Of a stretch of DNA of 64,000 nucleotides, positions 47,101 through 57,805 are shown one piece after another; position 1 is the first letter of the stretch, and each line of letters starts with the position of its first letter. The notes below the pieces were generated by a model that saw nothing but the letters and a program-made list of their open reading frames with translations, ran no database searches and was not told the DNA's origin. The stretch comes from Cyanophora paradoxa (Eukaryota; Glaucocystophyceae; Cyanophorales; Cyanophoraceae). The stretch lies in the NCBI GenBank assembly GCA_004431415.1, contig QPMI01000469.1, positions 1-64,000 of the forward strand, in the 5' to 3' direction. The translations under genes and the position numbers were made by a program.

Positions 47101-47440
47101 ATCCGATGCCATGATGATCTAGAATATTAAATACGGTACAAAATTTGGTCCGTACAATATCCAGGTTCTCAAAGTCCCTACGCCCTGTCATAGCATGTGG
47201 GGCCTTCGACACAGATTTTCCCGAGGCGTAGGGGGTGGGGCTCGTGAGGGGTGGGTGTGGACCCGGGGGGATGTGGCATCAGGAACAAGTTGATGGAAAA
47301 AAAACATGAGTATCATTTCGAATCGATGAGCAAGAAATTACGAAGGGGAAGAAATCCAAATTCACGATGTCGATGGGAATGGGATCAGATCCTGCACTAA
47401 GTCCCTGAGTCCTGGAGAGCACAAGCCCCGAGCTCTCGCG
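47101..47440. other. Unassigned stretch before the 151-bp array
   Basis: Mixed text with short G-runs. No conserved ORF, RNA gene or repeat family was recognised. Confidence 0.35.
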
Positions 47441-48175
47441 GACTGCGCCCCGCGGACATCTGCGGGCGGACATCTCAGAGATAGTTGCGAGAGCCGTCCG
47501 GCCGCGCCGCCGGCTCACCTGGCCCAAAGAGCGAGGCCCGCCGGACGAGCCCCGAGCTCTCGATCCGCTTCGGCGCCCTGCGGGCTGCGGGCGCGCGCCG
47601 CGGAGGGCATCTGCGAGCGGATATCTCAGAGATAGTTGCGAGAGCCGTCCGGCCGCGCCGCCGGCTCAACCGGCCCAAAGAGCGAGGCCCGCCGGACAAG
47701 CCCCGAGCTCTCGATGCGCTTGGGCGCCCCGCGGGCTGCGGGCGCGCGCTACGAAGGGCATCTGCGAGCGGATATCTCAGAGACCGTTGCGAGAGTTCGC
47801 CCGGCCGCGCCGCCGGCTCACCTGGCCCAAAGAGCGAGGCCCGCCGGACGAGCCCCGAGCTCTCGATGCGCTTGGGCGCCCCGCGGGCAGCGGGCGCGCG
47901 CTACGGAGGGCATCTGCGTGCGGATATCTCAGAGATCGTTGCGAGAGCCGTCCGGCCGCGCCGCCGGCTCACCTGGCCCAAAGAGCGAGGCCCGCCGGAC
48001 GAGCCCCGAGCTCTCGATGCGCTTGGGCGCCCCGCGGGCTGCGAGCGCGCGCTACGGAGGGCATCTGCGGGTGAATATCTCAGAGATCGACGCGAGAGCC
48101 ATTCGGCCGCGCCGCCGGCTCACCTGGCCCAAAGAGCGAGGTCCGCCGTCTGTGAAGGAACCCGTGAGACTTCAA
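47440..48175. repeat. 151-bp minisatellite, five units
   Basis: ATCTCAGAGAT(A/C)GTTGCGAGAG recurs at 47472, 47623, 47774, 47926 and 48077, so units are 151 (once 152) bp. Each contains GGCCGCGCCGCCGGCTCA and CCCAAAGAGCGAGG. Arg/Ala/Gly-rich ORFs are open in several frames. Since 151 is not a multiple of three, each unit is read differently, which argues against a protein. Units one and five are the most diverged. Confidence 0.9.
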
Positions 48176-48286
48176 GTGAACCTGCCGGGCGGGGCGAGCG
48201 CACCATGCACGATGTGAAGAAGACAGTCTTCAAGTGAGCACTTGCCGTCCGGGGGGCATTGATAGCCCCAGGCAGGGCGAGCTTTT

Positions 48287-49020
48287 TCAGTTCGCCTGAA
48301 TCGGACGTCCCACTGTGGCCAGCGCGGTCAGGGCGGCCAGCGCAGAGCCATCCACGCAATAGCGTACATCCTCTGATGCTTCAAGGAGACGATCGTCTAT
48401 CCAGGCCGGCCAGCGAGCCAGAGGCGCGCGATGGGAGTGTTCAAGCTCTGCGCGGTCCGTGAACGCGGCGCAAGACCGCGGCGCGTGAATAAGCGGATCG
48501 GGAGGGATGAACGATGTTGCGAGCCGCGGTGCGGGCGCGATGTCAGCCGCGGGCGCAGAGCTCGAGGAATTCACCTGAAGGCGCTCTCTCCCGACCGGCG
48601 CCCGGTCCCGAAAGGCAACCGAACTGTGCTGCTGCCTCGCGACTGCGTCTGATGTGCGCTGCACCTGCAGACTGCGCTTTACGAGCAGCTGTGGGCCCCC
48701 GTTGCGTATACCCCCCGCGGGTTGTTTTAGATCCGCGCTTCGAACGCGGCCCGAATTCGAATGCCAGCGCGAGTTAAGGCCTCGCGCGCGGTCGGGAGTT
48801 GAAAAACGCATGCGCGAGCATTTTCGGGTGCCCGGCGGCGCGCTCCGGCGACATGCATGGACTTGCATATGCACGATGTATGTCCCCGTTCTCGGCAACC
48901 GGGCGAGCTACGGGCTCGCCGCTAGCTCGAGCGCGTAGAGGAGGCCGTTCTTGGTTGTCTCCAACTCGTTCCGGCGGGCAATCCCGGTCGTGGCCGCAGG
49001 GAAACGGATTTGACGAGGCG
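48287..49020 (-). other. Possible unidentified coding region
   Basis: Minus-strand text has a coding look in pieces: RRNELETTKNGLLYALELAASP near 48930-48990, NGGPQLLVKRSLQVQRTSD near 48650, and AELEHSHRAPLARWPAWI with LLEASEDVRYCVDGSALAAL near 48310-48460. A 203-codon ORF spans 48287-48898 but probably includes introns. I do not recognise the family and cannot fix start or exons. Confidence 0.3.
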
Positions 49021-49277
49021 GCATATGAAGGGGTATATACAAATTGAGCCGTTGGCGAATATTTCAGGACTAGGGAGGTAATTCATTTAGAGAGACTACA
49101 TATATGGCGCCGGCGGGCGGCCGCGCGGGTCCCGGGATTTGAATGCGCACTGCAGTTGACTAGTACTCGTCCGGTAAGCTTCACACCAAATCAAAAGGCT
49201 GAAGCACAGCAAGCGAATGGATATCGATAGTGGATATAGAATAAGCATTGGGGCGAACTGCACAAATTGCACATATC

Positions 49278-52201
49278 TCATGCGAAGGGCTCCTGCGGTG
49301 CATCACAGCCTGCTACAGCCAGGCTCTCATTCCAGTCGATCATAGTGCAGAACCTGCAGCCCATGAGGTCAGGGAAGTGGTGCGGCAGCGCACGGGAAGG
49401 CGGGGCGCACCAACGCTCTGGGAGGCTGTTAGGATTCTTCCAGTCCGGAAGGCGTCGCCACTTTCTGCACTGCCGGTTGTCGCACTGGACCCAGCCGCCG
49501 CCCTGCTCTGGCTCCGGGGTGGCCGCTTGCAGGGGCAGCTCTGCCACAGCGGCCGCCGCTCTGCGATCGACCCCTCAGCAACGCCCGAAGAAATTCGAAG
49601 CGGCCCCGCCCGACAAGCTCACCCATCGACCTTCTTTTTCTTGGCCTTGGTAGGCTTGCCCGCCGACCCGCCCTTGGCAGCGCCCTTGGAAGCCCCTTTC
49701 GGAGGCCCCAGGGGGGGCGCCGGAGCGACCCCAAAGGAGGTCGCAGGAGGGGCCGACACGAGGCACGCCTGCCTCGGCTGCCCCTTCTTCACCTGCGCGC
49801 CGCATCGCAACGCGATCGGCCCTTTGAAGTGCGCGCGCTGGCGCACCCCGTGCGCGAGGGGCGCGTCGTCGTCGCTTCCGCTGAAGTCGACGTCTGAGTC
49901 CTTCCCCCGCCTGGTGGGGGGGAAAGGGCGTCAGCCCCTCTACAAGCGGGGGCATCTCAGTCTCAGGGAGCAAGCGAACCCGTCTGAGTCAGAGTCAAGG
50001 AAGGAGAGGTCCGAGTCGTCGTCCTCCTGCGAGACCTGCTGCCGTGCCTTGGCCGACGCTGCCGCCGCAGCCGCCCGGCCCTGAGTCTTCTTTGACAAGG
50101 TGCCCCCCTTGGGAGGCGCGGGGGCCGGGGCAAGGGCGCCCGGCCAGCCGGAGGCCTGCGCGGGCGGCGTCAGGTCGCTGGGGCGGAGTGGAGGCGGGCT
50201 ATTGCACCTGGGACTGGGGAGCGATGGACCCCTTGTGGGGAGCCTGGGTGGGTCCCGCGGGGGCGGGGACTTGGGCCAAGGAGGGCGCAGGGCGAGGGTG
50301 CTTGGGCGGGCGCCCCCGGCCCCTCTTGGCGGGCGGAGCAGCGGCGGCGGCGGCAGCGAGGGTGGCAGGGTCGGCGGCGGGGGCGGCGGCCGAGTAGGTG
50401 TGAGGAATGGTGGCGGGGGAGGAGACGGTAACGTTGACGGTCGTCTTCTTCTTGATCTTCACGTTGCCCTGTGGGGCGGGGAGGAGGCGCTCGGTCAGGC
50501 GCGCCGCCGAACGCCCGGAAAGGAAGCGGGGGAGGGCGGCACCGTCTGCGTGGTGCGGACGGTGGTGCTGGTGACGGTCTTCTCCACGACGGTGCCCTCC
50601 GGCGCCGGCGACTGGAGAACGCTCAGCGAGGCCGGCGATAGCTTCACGTTCGGCATGCTGCGCGCCTGCCCTCAGCGGGGATCACGGAGGGGGCCGGGTT
50701 GGATGGCGCGAGGGGCGGACCTGTAGGGCATGGGCTGCTCGGGAGCGAGCACCGCCTGCTTGCCCTTCTCCTGCCGGATCTTCTCCGGCACCGGCGCGGG
50801 AACAGCGGCCGCCGGTGCCGCCTGTGCAGCCTTGCTCTTCGCCGCTCGGATCTGCAGCGGCGGGTGAGCGCATTGTGATACGCGGGGCACATCATGGACG
50901 GACGAGCTCCCAGGGGATGGCCCGGCAGCAGCCGTGCGGCGATTCGGGCTCAGCGTCCGGGCCTGCGGCGGCAACCGGCGCCGGCGGCGCCGCGGCCGGC
51001 GGCGGCGGCGACGCGGAGGGCTGTGCGCCGAGCGGCGGCGCTCCTGCTGCGGGCCCCCCCCGCTTCTTCCCTTTCTTCGCCGCAGGCTCCTCCGGAGCGA
51101 CCGGGACAGCCGGAGGGGGCCCCGACTCCTCCAGCAGCGACGCGACCGCGGCGATGGCCGCCTCGTCTGTCTCCTCCTGTGCCCGCCGCCAACATCAGAA
51201 TAGCACGTGGAGGGAAGAGGCGGGGCAATCACGGACCTCATCCACGGCGCGAGGCTGCGGGGGCTGGGTGGGCGCTGCGCGGACGGGGCGAGGGCTCAGT
51301 TCGAGAGAGGCCCCAAGGAGCGGGTGTCAAGCAGGAGGAGGCGCACGTGGGGCGGCAAGCGACTGCTTCCGTTTTAGCTTCCCACGCCGTGCCGCGTCCT
51401 CCTCGTCCGCACTAAGAAGCGCGCGCGTGAGCGTGAGGCGACCAGCGTGGGCCGCGGGGGCGCACCGCTGCGCCTCGGGGTCCGCTCCCCGCGGCGCGGC
51501 GGGCGGCGAGGACGTTGCGTGCCGGTCGGGGCTCCGGCTGGGGCTTCGGCTGTGTCCCGCGCTCCCGCTGGTGGTGCCCTCGCCCTGCTGGGCCCTGCGC
51601 GGAAGGCCGCGGGTGCGGGCCGAGGACGGAGAGGGGCTTCTCGAGCGCTCAGCCTGAGCCCGCTGTGGGCTCTTCTCCGGGCCGGTCCCGGAGCGACCCC
51701 GCCGCGACGATGCGTGCGCCTCTCCGGTCGGGACCGACCCGCGCCGCTCGGCCTCGGAGGCGGAGCCGTGGCTGTGCGGGGCGGAGGAGGCGGCGGCGAC
51801 GGCGGCGGCGGCGCCATCGCCCTGGGCGTGCTTGGCGAGGGCGGCCTGCAGACGCGCGAACTTGGCCTCCATTGCCTCGAGCTGCGGCACGGCGCTCTCG
51901 CTCTTCTCCAGGTTGTCGATCCAGCGCTCCAGCTCGTGTTGCGTGAAGTTCTGGTTCGACACGTACGCCATCTGGAAGTTCCGCTCGTGCTTTCCTGCGC
52001 CCCGAAGCTCAGGGGAGGGCGTGGGGAAAGCGGCGGGGCGGCGCCGCGCCGGCCGAACCAATGCGCAGGACGAGCTCCTTGGTGGTGGTCTGCGAGCCCA
52101 GGCGGTACGGCTTCGCTGCGTGCGCGACCCCCGCAATGTACGCAATGCGGTACACCGGCTGAGAGCCCGTGGCTCAGGGCGGCCGCGATGCGTTCGGAAG
52201 G

Positions 52202-52247
<46 letters not shown>

Positions 52248-54889
52248 GGGCGGACCTGCCCAGGGCCGCCCGAGGCGCGCGGGTCCTGCAGCTGGCCGAC
52301 CCCCACGCGGACTAAAAGGCCAGGCACGAAGCTGTCGAGGGCGCTGCTCTCCGCCACCTGTGTAGGAAATGAGGAGCGATCCGAGGAGCCGGCAGGGGAG
52401 CGCGCGCCTTCTCGAGCATGGAGCGGGTGACCCGCACACCGTTGTACCGCACCGTGTTCTCCACAATGCCCTTCGAGTCAAGCAGCGATGAGGTTGCGAC
52501 GGCGGCCGGCTCTGGGCTCAGCGCCGGCTCCTGCTTCACATCGGTAGCGTCCGGCTTGGCCGGTCTCGCCGGCGCGGGCGCCGGAGAAGACGCCGCCTCC
52601 TTCTTCACGTCGGGCTCGGAAGCAGGCAGTGGAGCCAGGGCAGGGGCGGGGGCCGCCGGCGCCGGGACTGGCGACGGGCTCGAGCGCTCGGAGTCCGCGT
52701 CCTCCGAGCGCCCCGGGCCCTGCCCGCGCTCCCGCTGTGACTCGCCTCTCTCGCGCCTGGCGGGGCCAATGGTCAGGCTCGCGCCGGGGGTGTACATGCT
52801 GCGCCGTTTCGCACTCGGAGCGCTCGCCGCCACGGTCGCCAACGCCACGGCGGCCCGAGCGCGTGTCCCCGAACGATATTCGCATGGGGCGCCCACCGCA
52901 GAGAACTCCCTGCGCTCCGTGGTGTCAGGGAAGGGAGCGGGGTGGCGAGGCGTGCGGCGGGCCTGCAAAGCGCCCAGGGCCCGCTGCGCCTCCTCCGGGG
53001 TCTCCAGCACCACAAACGCGTAGGGGCGCCCCATGAAGGTCTGCCGCATGCCCTCAGCGGCGGCGCGGGACGCAGTACGCCAAGTGGGCGGGGAGGGCGT
53101 GCCCGGATCTGCTTTAGCTTCCCGTACGGCGCGAAGAGGGGCCTCAGGTCCGAGTCGCGGACAGTGGGCGGGACCTGCTCGCGTAAACGGACAGCGGCGG
53201 GGGGAAGCGTCCGCCACACGCACGTTGCCGATGAAAAGCTCGTTCGACTGGGAGGGGGCCGGCGACGCGCGCTCCCGCTCCCTTTCCCGCTCCCGCTCCT
53301 TGTCTCGGTCCCGCTCCCGCTCCCTCTCCCGCTCGCGTTCGCGGTCACGGTCGCGGTCCCGCTCCCGCTCCCGCTCTCGGCCGGAGTCTTGACCGTCCTC
53401 CTTGCGCGCTCGCTTCTGGGAGGGGCCGTCCTCCGGGGGGGGGTCCTTGGCGCGCTCGCTCTTTATGGCCGCCGACCGCTTCTCTTCATCTGTGGCCCCA
53501 GAGGGAGGCTACGCGGCAGCCCAGGTGAGGCCCCGGGCCGCCGGAGCAAAGCGGGGCGGGGAGCGCAGGCGGACGGACCTTCCCAAAGCTGAGGCGGACA
53601 GCGCTGTTGGGGTCCTCCAGGCACTGAGAGGGGAGAAGCTTCGCCAATGTCTGTTCTAGCTCCAGCAATGCCTTTACCGCGTCCTCCTGAGAGCCGTAGT
53701 CCTGCCGTCGCGGCTCAGGGCCGTCACGTGCCGCGAGCGCGGCTGGGAAGGGGTAGCGGCACGCACCACGTAAGCAAAGGACCGCCCTTCGAAGGTCTGT
53801 GGCAGGAAAAGGGGATGAGATCAGAAGCTCTGGATTCGAGGGGCACAGAAGCACGCCACGGAAGCTAAAAGGAAACCCACCCGGATGCTTCGGATGTCAC
53901 CGAAGCGCGTGAAGATAGGACGCAGGAGCTCCTCAAACCCAAAGAAATTGACGTGGTTGATGTACAAGGTGCGCGTCGGCGGATTCGTCGCACTCCCGAC
54001 GGTCCCACGGTCCGACTCCTTGCGACCTTCGTCCCGCCCGCGCCGCTCCCGGTAGCGCTCGCGCTCGCGCTCACGTTCTCGATCCCGCTCGCGCTCACGC
54101 TCGCGCTCGCGCTCGCGTTCCCTTTCGCGCTCCCGCTCCCTCCTTTCGCGGTCCTCGCGCTCGCGCTCGCGCTCCCGATCCCGCCTCCGTTCTCGTTCCC
54201 GAGAACGAGAGCGGGAGCGAGAGTACGACCGCCTGGACCTGCCCGAGGGCGAGGCGCGTGCCCTCCGGTCGTGCATTCGGTCACGCTCCCGGTCCTCGCG
54301 ATCCCGGGGAGCGCTTCCGCGCACAGGACGCTCCCGTTTGCATCGGGAGCACACTGAAGTGTCTGCGGAATTAACCTCCAAGCAGCTGCGAGGAAGTGAA
54401 ACGCAGCGGCGGCAGCTTAGCTAACCGCTGCGGGCGGCGGGCCGTGCAGGGGCTCACCTTGACGATACGCAGACCCATAAAGGCTGTGCTCGTCGCGGGC
54501 GCTCTCTGGGCGCGCTCGACTGCATGTTCTCGGAGGGGGATGCGCAGGCGGGCGAGCTCATGGCGGCGACCTGCGACGCCACCGCCGCCAGCGTTCAGAC
54601 AAACTGTTGTCGCTCTGTTGCGCTAAGTTCGCACCTCAGCGCCTGGAACCTCGGGAATGGCGCCAGGCTCATCTTCGTGCGCTGGCGACTGCTCCTGTTC
54701 CGGCTCTACGGGCTGCTTTGCATCTTCGGGCGCGCCAGCTTCTTGCTGCATGCTGGCACAGCACCGCTGACCGACCTGCGGCCAAGGGGAGGAGAGGGGA
54801 GGGGGTACACCCTCACTGCAAAGGTCCGTTAGCAGGTCCACACGGCCGCGCAAGGATTGCAGTTGCAGCGCGATCGTCGAGGCATACAT
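49278..54889 (-). CDS. Large multidomain protein: two RRMs, Plus3 (RTF1-type), AT-hook, CW zinc finger
   Basis: Reading leftwards from ATG at 54889 (MYASTIALQLQSLRGRVD): an acidic stretch, a CSRCKRERP motif, long Arg/Ser/Glu/Asp runs, then RRM1 (RTLYINHVNFFGF, near 53975), RRM2 (LFIGNVRV near 53240; RPYAFVVLETPEEAQRAL; RPMRISFGDT near 52880), a Lys/Glu/Pro linker, a Plus3 domain (VRVTRSMLEK, FVPGLLVRVGVG, VYRIAYIAGV, NFQMAYVSNQNFTQHELERW; 52440-51900), SR-type text, an AT-hook (KRGRGRPPKHP near 50320) and a CW finger (WVQCDNRQCRKWRRLP, FCTMIDWNESL, GCDAPQEP) to TGA at 49278. Plus3 is the Paf1-complex RTF1 domain, and CW reads histone H3K4 methylation. Two introns have GC donors (52962, 52407). 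I saw no start or stop forcing a split, but two or three adjacent genes remain possible. A G42 run (52203-52244) lies in an intron. Confidence 0.62.
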
Positions 54890-54928
54890 CGGATTCCAGC
54901 CCTAGAGGTATATACTGAGCAGTCGTAG

Positions 54929-56251
54929 ATGACCGGGGGAAAGGAAAACCTGTGCAGCGGCAACCAGGCGAGCCGCCGGTTCTCGTCCGTTCTGGCCAAG
55001 CAGCCCGGGGGGTCTGACGCACTGTCGCAGCTAGAGCATACGCATCGAGATGAGAAGAATGGCACTTCCGTAGAGCGACCCTCGAGCTCCAGGTCCGGCC
55101 GCCGAGATACGCAAGCGCCGTCAAAGGAAGTCTGAGAGTATCTGAACGTGCAGGGACAGCGGGAGAAAGTGGCAAGTGAACGATTTCGATATTGGCAAAG
55201 CATTGGTCAGTCGCCGCACCGCCTCGTGCTCGTGTCGCGCGTCCCTTGACATTCCGCAGGGCCGCGGCAAGTTCGGCAGCGTGTACCTTGCCCGCGAGAA
55301 GAGGACGAAGTATATAGTTGCTTTGAAGGTGCTTTTCAAGCAGCAGCTACAAAAGGCAGGAGTCGAGCACCAGCTCAGGCGGGAGATCGAGATTCAGGCA
55401 CACCTCCGGTATGCTCCGCGCGCGGCCCGCTTTGCGCCAAGGTGCTAATTATGCGTCAGCCATCCAAATATACTGCGCTTACACGGATATTTCTATGATC
55501 CGAGCCGGGTGTACTTGATTCTTGAGTATGCGTCGCGGGGCGAGCTTTACAAAGAGCTCCAGCGGTGTGGGAAATTCCCTGAACGCAGAACCGTCGATGT
55601 GCGCACACTGTTCTGACGCGCACATCGATCCTCTGTTTTTAACCCGTTTCGCAGTACATCCTCCAGCTGGCGCGAGCATTGATATACATGCATTCAAAGC
55701 ATGTTATCCACCGAGACCTGAAACCCGAGAACATTTTGATCTCCTCGACCGGGGAGCTCAAGATCGCGGATTTCGGCTGGGCCGTGCATGCCCCGAACTC
55801 AAGGAGGACCACTTTGTGCGGGACACTGGACTACTTGTCACCTGAAATGGTCCGACTGGTCCCCGAAATGGTTTATTTCCTGTGCTTAGTTCGAAGCAGG
55901 TGGAAGGCCGGGAACATGACGCCGCTGTCGACGTTTGGAGCCTAGGCGTGATGTGCTACGAATTTCTGGTGGGGCATCCACCTTTTGAGGCAGCTGGAAA
56001 TGATGAGACATTCAAGAAAATTTCGAAAGTAGAGATCCAGTTCCCACAATCAGTGCCGGAAGATGCACGAGATCTCATCAGCAAGGTGTGTCATTCCTGG
56101 CAAGTTGTACGTCCACTGCTGTCTGATCTTCCTTCAGCTGCTTGCTCGAGACTCCCAAAATCGGATGCCTTTGCAGGACATTTTCCACCACCCATTCTGC
56201 ACTAGGGTGCTGTCAGACCGGAGCAATCCTTCACCAGGGTCATCCGAGTAG
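54929..56251 (+). CDS. AUR: Aurora-family mitotic Ser/Thr kinase
   Basis: Aurora kinases drive spindle assembly, chromosome segregation and cytokinesis. Seven exons give 339 aa: 54929-55129, 55170-55205, 55260-55408, 55460-55598, 55655-55849, 55900-56085, 56138-56251. The N-terminus [11 protein letters not shown] contains a KEN box, a known degradation signal for the APC/C. The kinase domain has [28 protein letters not shown] (ATP Lys), [37 protein letters not shown], the Aurora activation loop [16 protein letters not shown] and [20 protein letters not shown]. The start codon is only 39 bp from the ATG of the divergent RRM/Plus3/CW gene. It is one short kinase without a long N-terminal extension, as in algae. 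Confidence 0.95.
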
Positions 56252-56652
56252 ATTAGGATCCATTTCTCTTATCTAGAAAGGCTCCAGCCTCAATCCCCTT
56301 GGAGGCTTGCCCCTCCTGTCGATTGTGCATGGGGCCTTCGCTATAGGGTCCTTTGCCTTTCGTCAAAACCGTACAGCTGGCTCGGGCGTGTCTTATACAT
56401 ACTCTTCTTCTTCTTCCCCCCTAAGGGGAAGGAATATAGCCTCCCTCGAGTGCATCGGTCTCAGCTGCAGTGCCCTCAGATCCAAATCAAAGTTCGTTGG
56501 CAGCGTCCTGCAGTGCCTCTGCACAAAGTTAGTGGGCAGCGTTACGATTAGGGTTGAGTGACTGGGGTTGGGGCATACGATTACAATTAGGGGGTTGAGT
56601 GACGTCGACTGGGCTGAGGTCGGACGTCTTTGATCGTGATTAACTCCATGTT

Positions 56653-56686
<34 letters not shown>

Positions 56687-57805
56687 GCCCCAGGGCCCGC
56701 ATGCACAGGGGCTCCCGCCCGTGCACCGCCTCGAGACGACCCCCGCCGCCACAAGACGCGATGCCGCGCGCACCACGCCGTGCGGGCACACTGTGACATA
56801 TATATATAGTACATGTACGGTAGCTATTGCTAGCTAGCGCTATTGCTAGAGTTCCCGTGGGGATCCGGAGGCGCCTTACTCTCCTTAGGGGGCCACACAC
56901 ACTGTGACAGGGCCCGGCTGGCCGGGCGCGAGCTCGGTGGGCTGGGCCCGGCCCTACATTCCCACACTTGTAGCCCGGACTGGCGGTTTGAATTCAATGA
57001 TTCGTGTCCAAATTCTAAAGGCCTCTTGTCAAGCTCCTCGAGCTCGGGCTCTTAAGCTTGTAGCCTCACGATCGGTGTGCCCGGGGAAGCCTCTCAGAGT
57101 CTCAGATCTAGAGTCTTCAACTTGTCTCTTACACTTTCAATGATCATTCAAAGCTCTTGTCAAAATTTGAAGTGAACTTCGGAACTTGAGCTGCAGTGTT
57201 CGCAGGGAGGCGCATGCTGGTGGGCTGGCCACATGTACATGGGCCCGCAGCTGCAGAGACGGCAGCTGCAGCACGCGCGCGCCGCGCGCGGCGCGGCGAT
57301 CGCGATCGCGATATCGATGCATATGCATATGGCGGCGCGGCCCGGCCCGGCCCGCGGCGATGGTGGCGCCGGCCATTTTGAGCCAGCCTGGCCTGCGCAG
57401 CGCTCAGGATCAGCTGCAGTGGCTAGCCGCTGAGCATGCACATTTGCCATGATGAGCCGCTGAGCCGCGGCGCGGTGCTTGCTATAGCGCTGCCGGGCTG
57501 CACTTCTCGAGCTCAGATCAGAGTCTCGCCGCGCCAGCGGGCCGGCCCCCTGGTCGACGGCGACCGGTACCCCCGCGGCCGGGCCCCACGGGGGCCGCCG
57601 CCCGCGCCGCCCCGCGGCCCCTCGCCGCCTCGGCGACGGGCTCGCTGGCGGTGGAGAACGGGGCGGGGCCGGGGCCGGGGCCGGCGCCGGCGCGGATGAG
57701 CCCGTCGCGGGAGGCGCGCTTCAGGCGATCGGTCGCGAGTTCTCGTACCCCTTTTTTGAATTTCGCGGGCTTTTGGCTCAGACCGCTCGAGAGGCATCAG
57801 CCGTG
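56252..57805. repeat. Repeat-filled gap: family B, GATTA motifs, C-run, inverted family A
   Basis: Family B (CTTTCGTCAAAACCGTACAG...CATACTCTTCTTCTTC) lies at 56330-56415. GATTAGGGTTGAGTGAC-type motifs lie at about 56545-56640. A C29 run is at 56656-56684. Then the inverted counterpart of 13280-13385, and an inverted family A end at 56860-57020 (GCTGGGCCCGGCCCTACATTCCCACACTTGTAG, split here for description; ends TCGTGTCCAAATTC). A GC-rich tract at 57540-57700 precedes the WDHD1 start. No gene was recognised. Confidence 0.65.

Noticed and set aside
47485-48237. 250-codon ORF with repeating Arg-rich text
   Set aside because: The underlying unit is 151 bp, so frames rotate from unit to unit. This fits minisatellite DNA, not a repeat protein.
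52312-53223. Single 304-codon ORF as an independent gene
   Set aside because: The RRM end is read correctly only after a GC-AG intron in another frame, so the ORF is a partial read-through of several exons of the larger gene.
54379-54381. Start codon for an ORF beginning near 54381 (Glu-Val-Asn-Ser)
   Set aside because: The triplet is TTG on the minus strand, not ATG. The gene is better started at the ATG at 54889.
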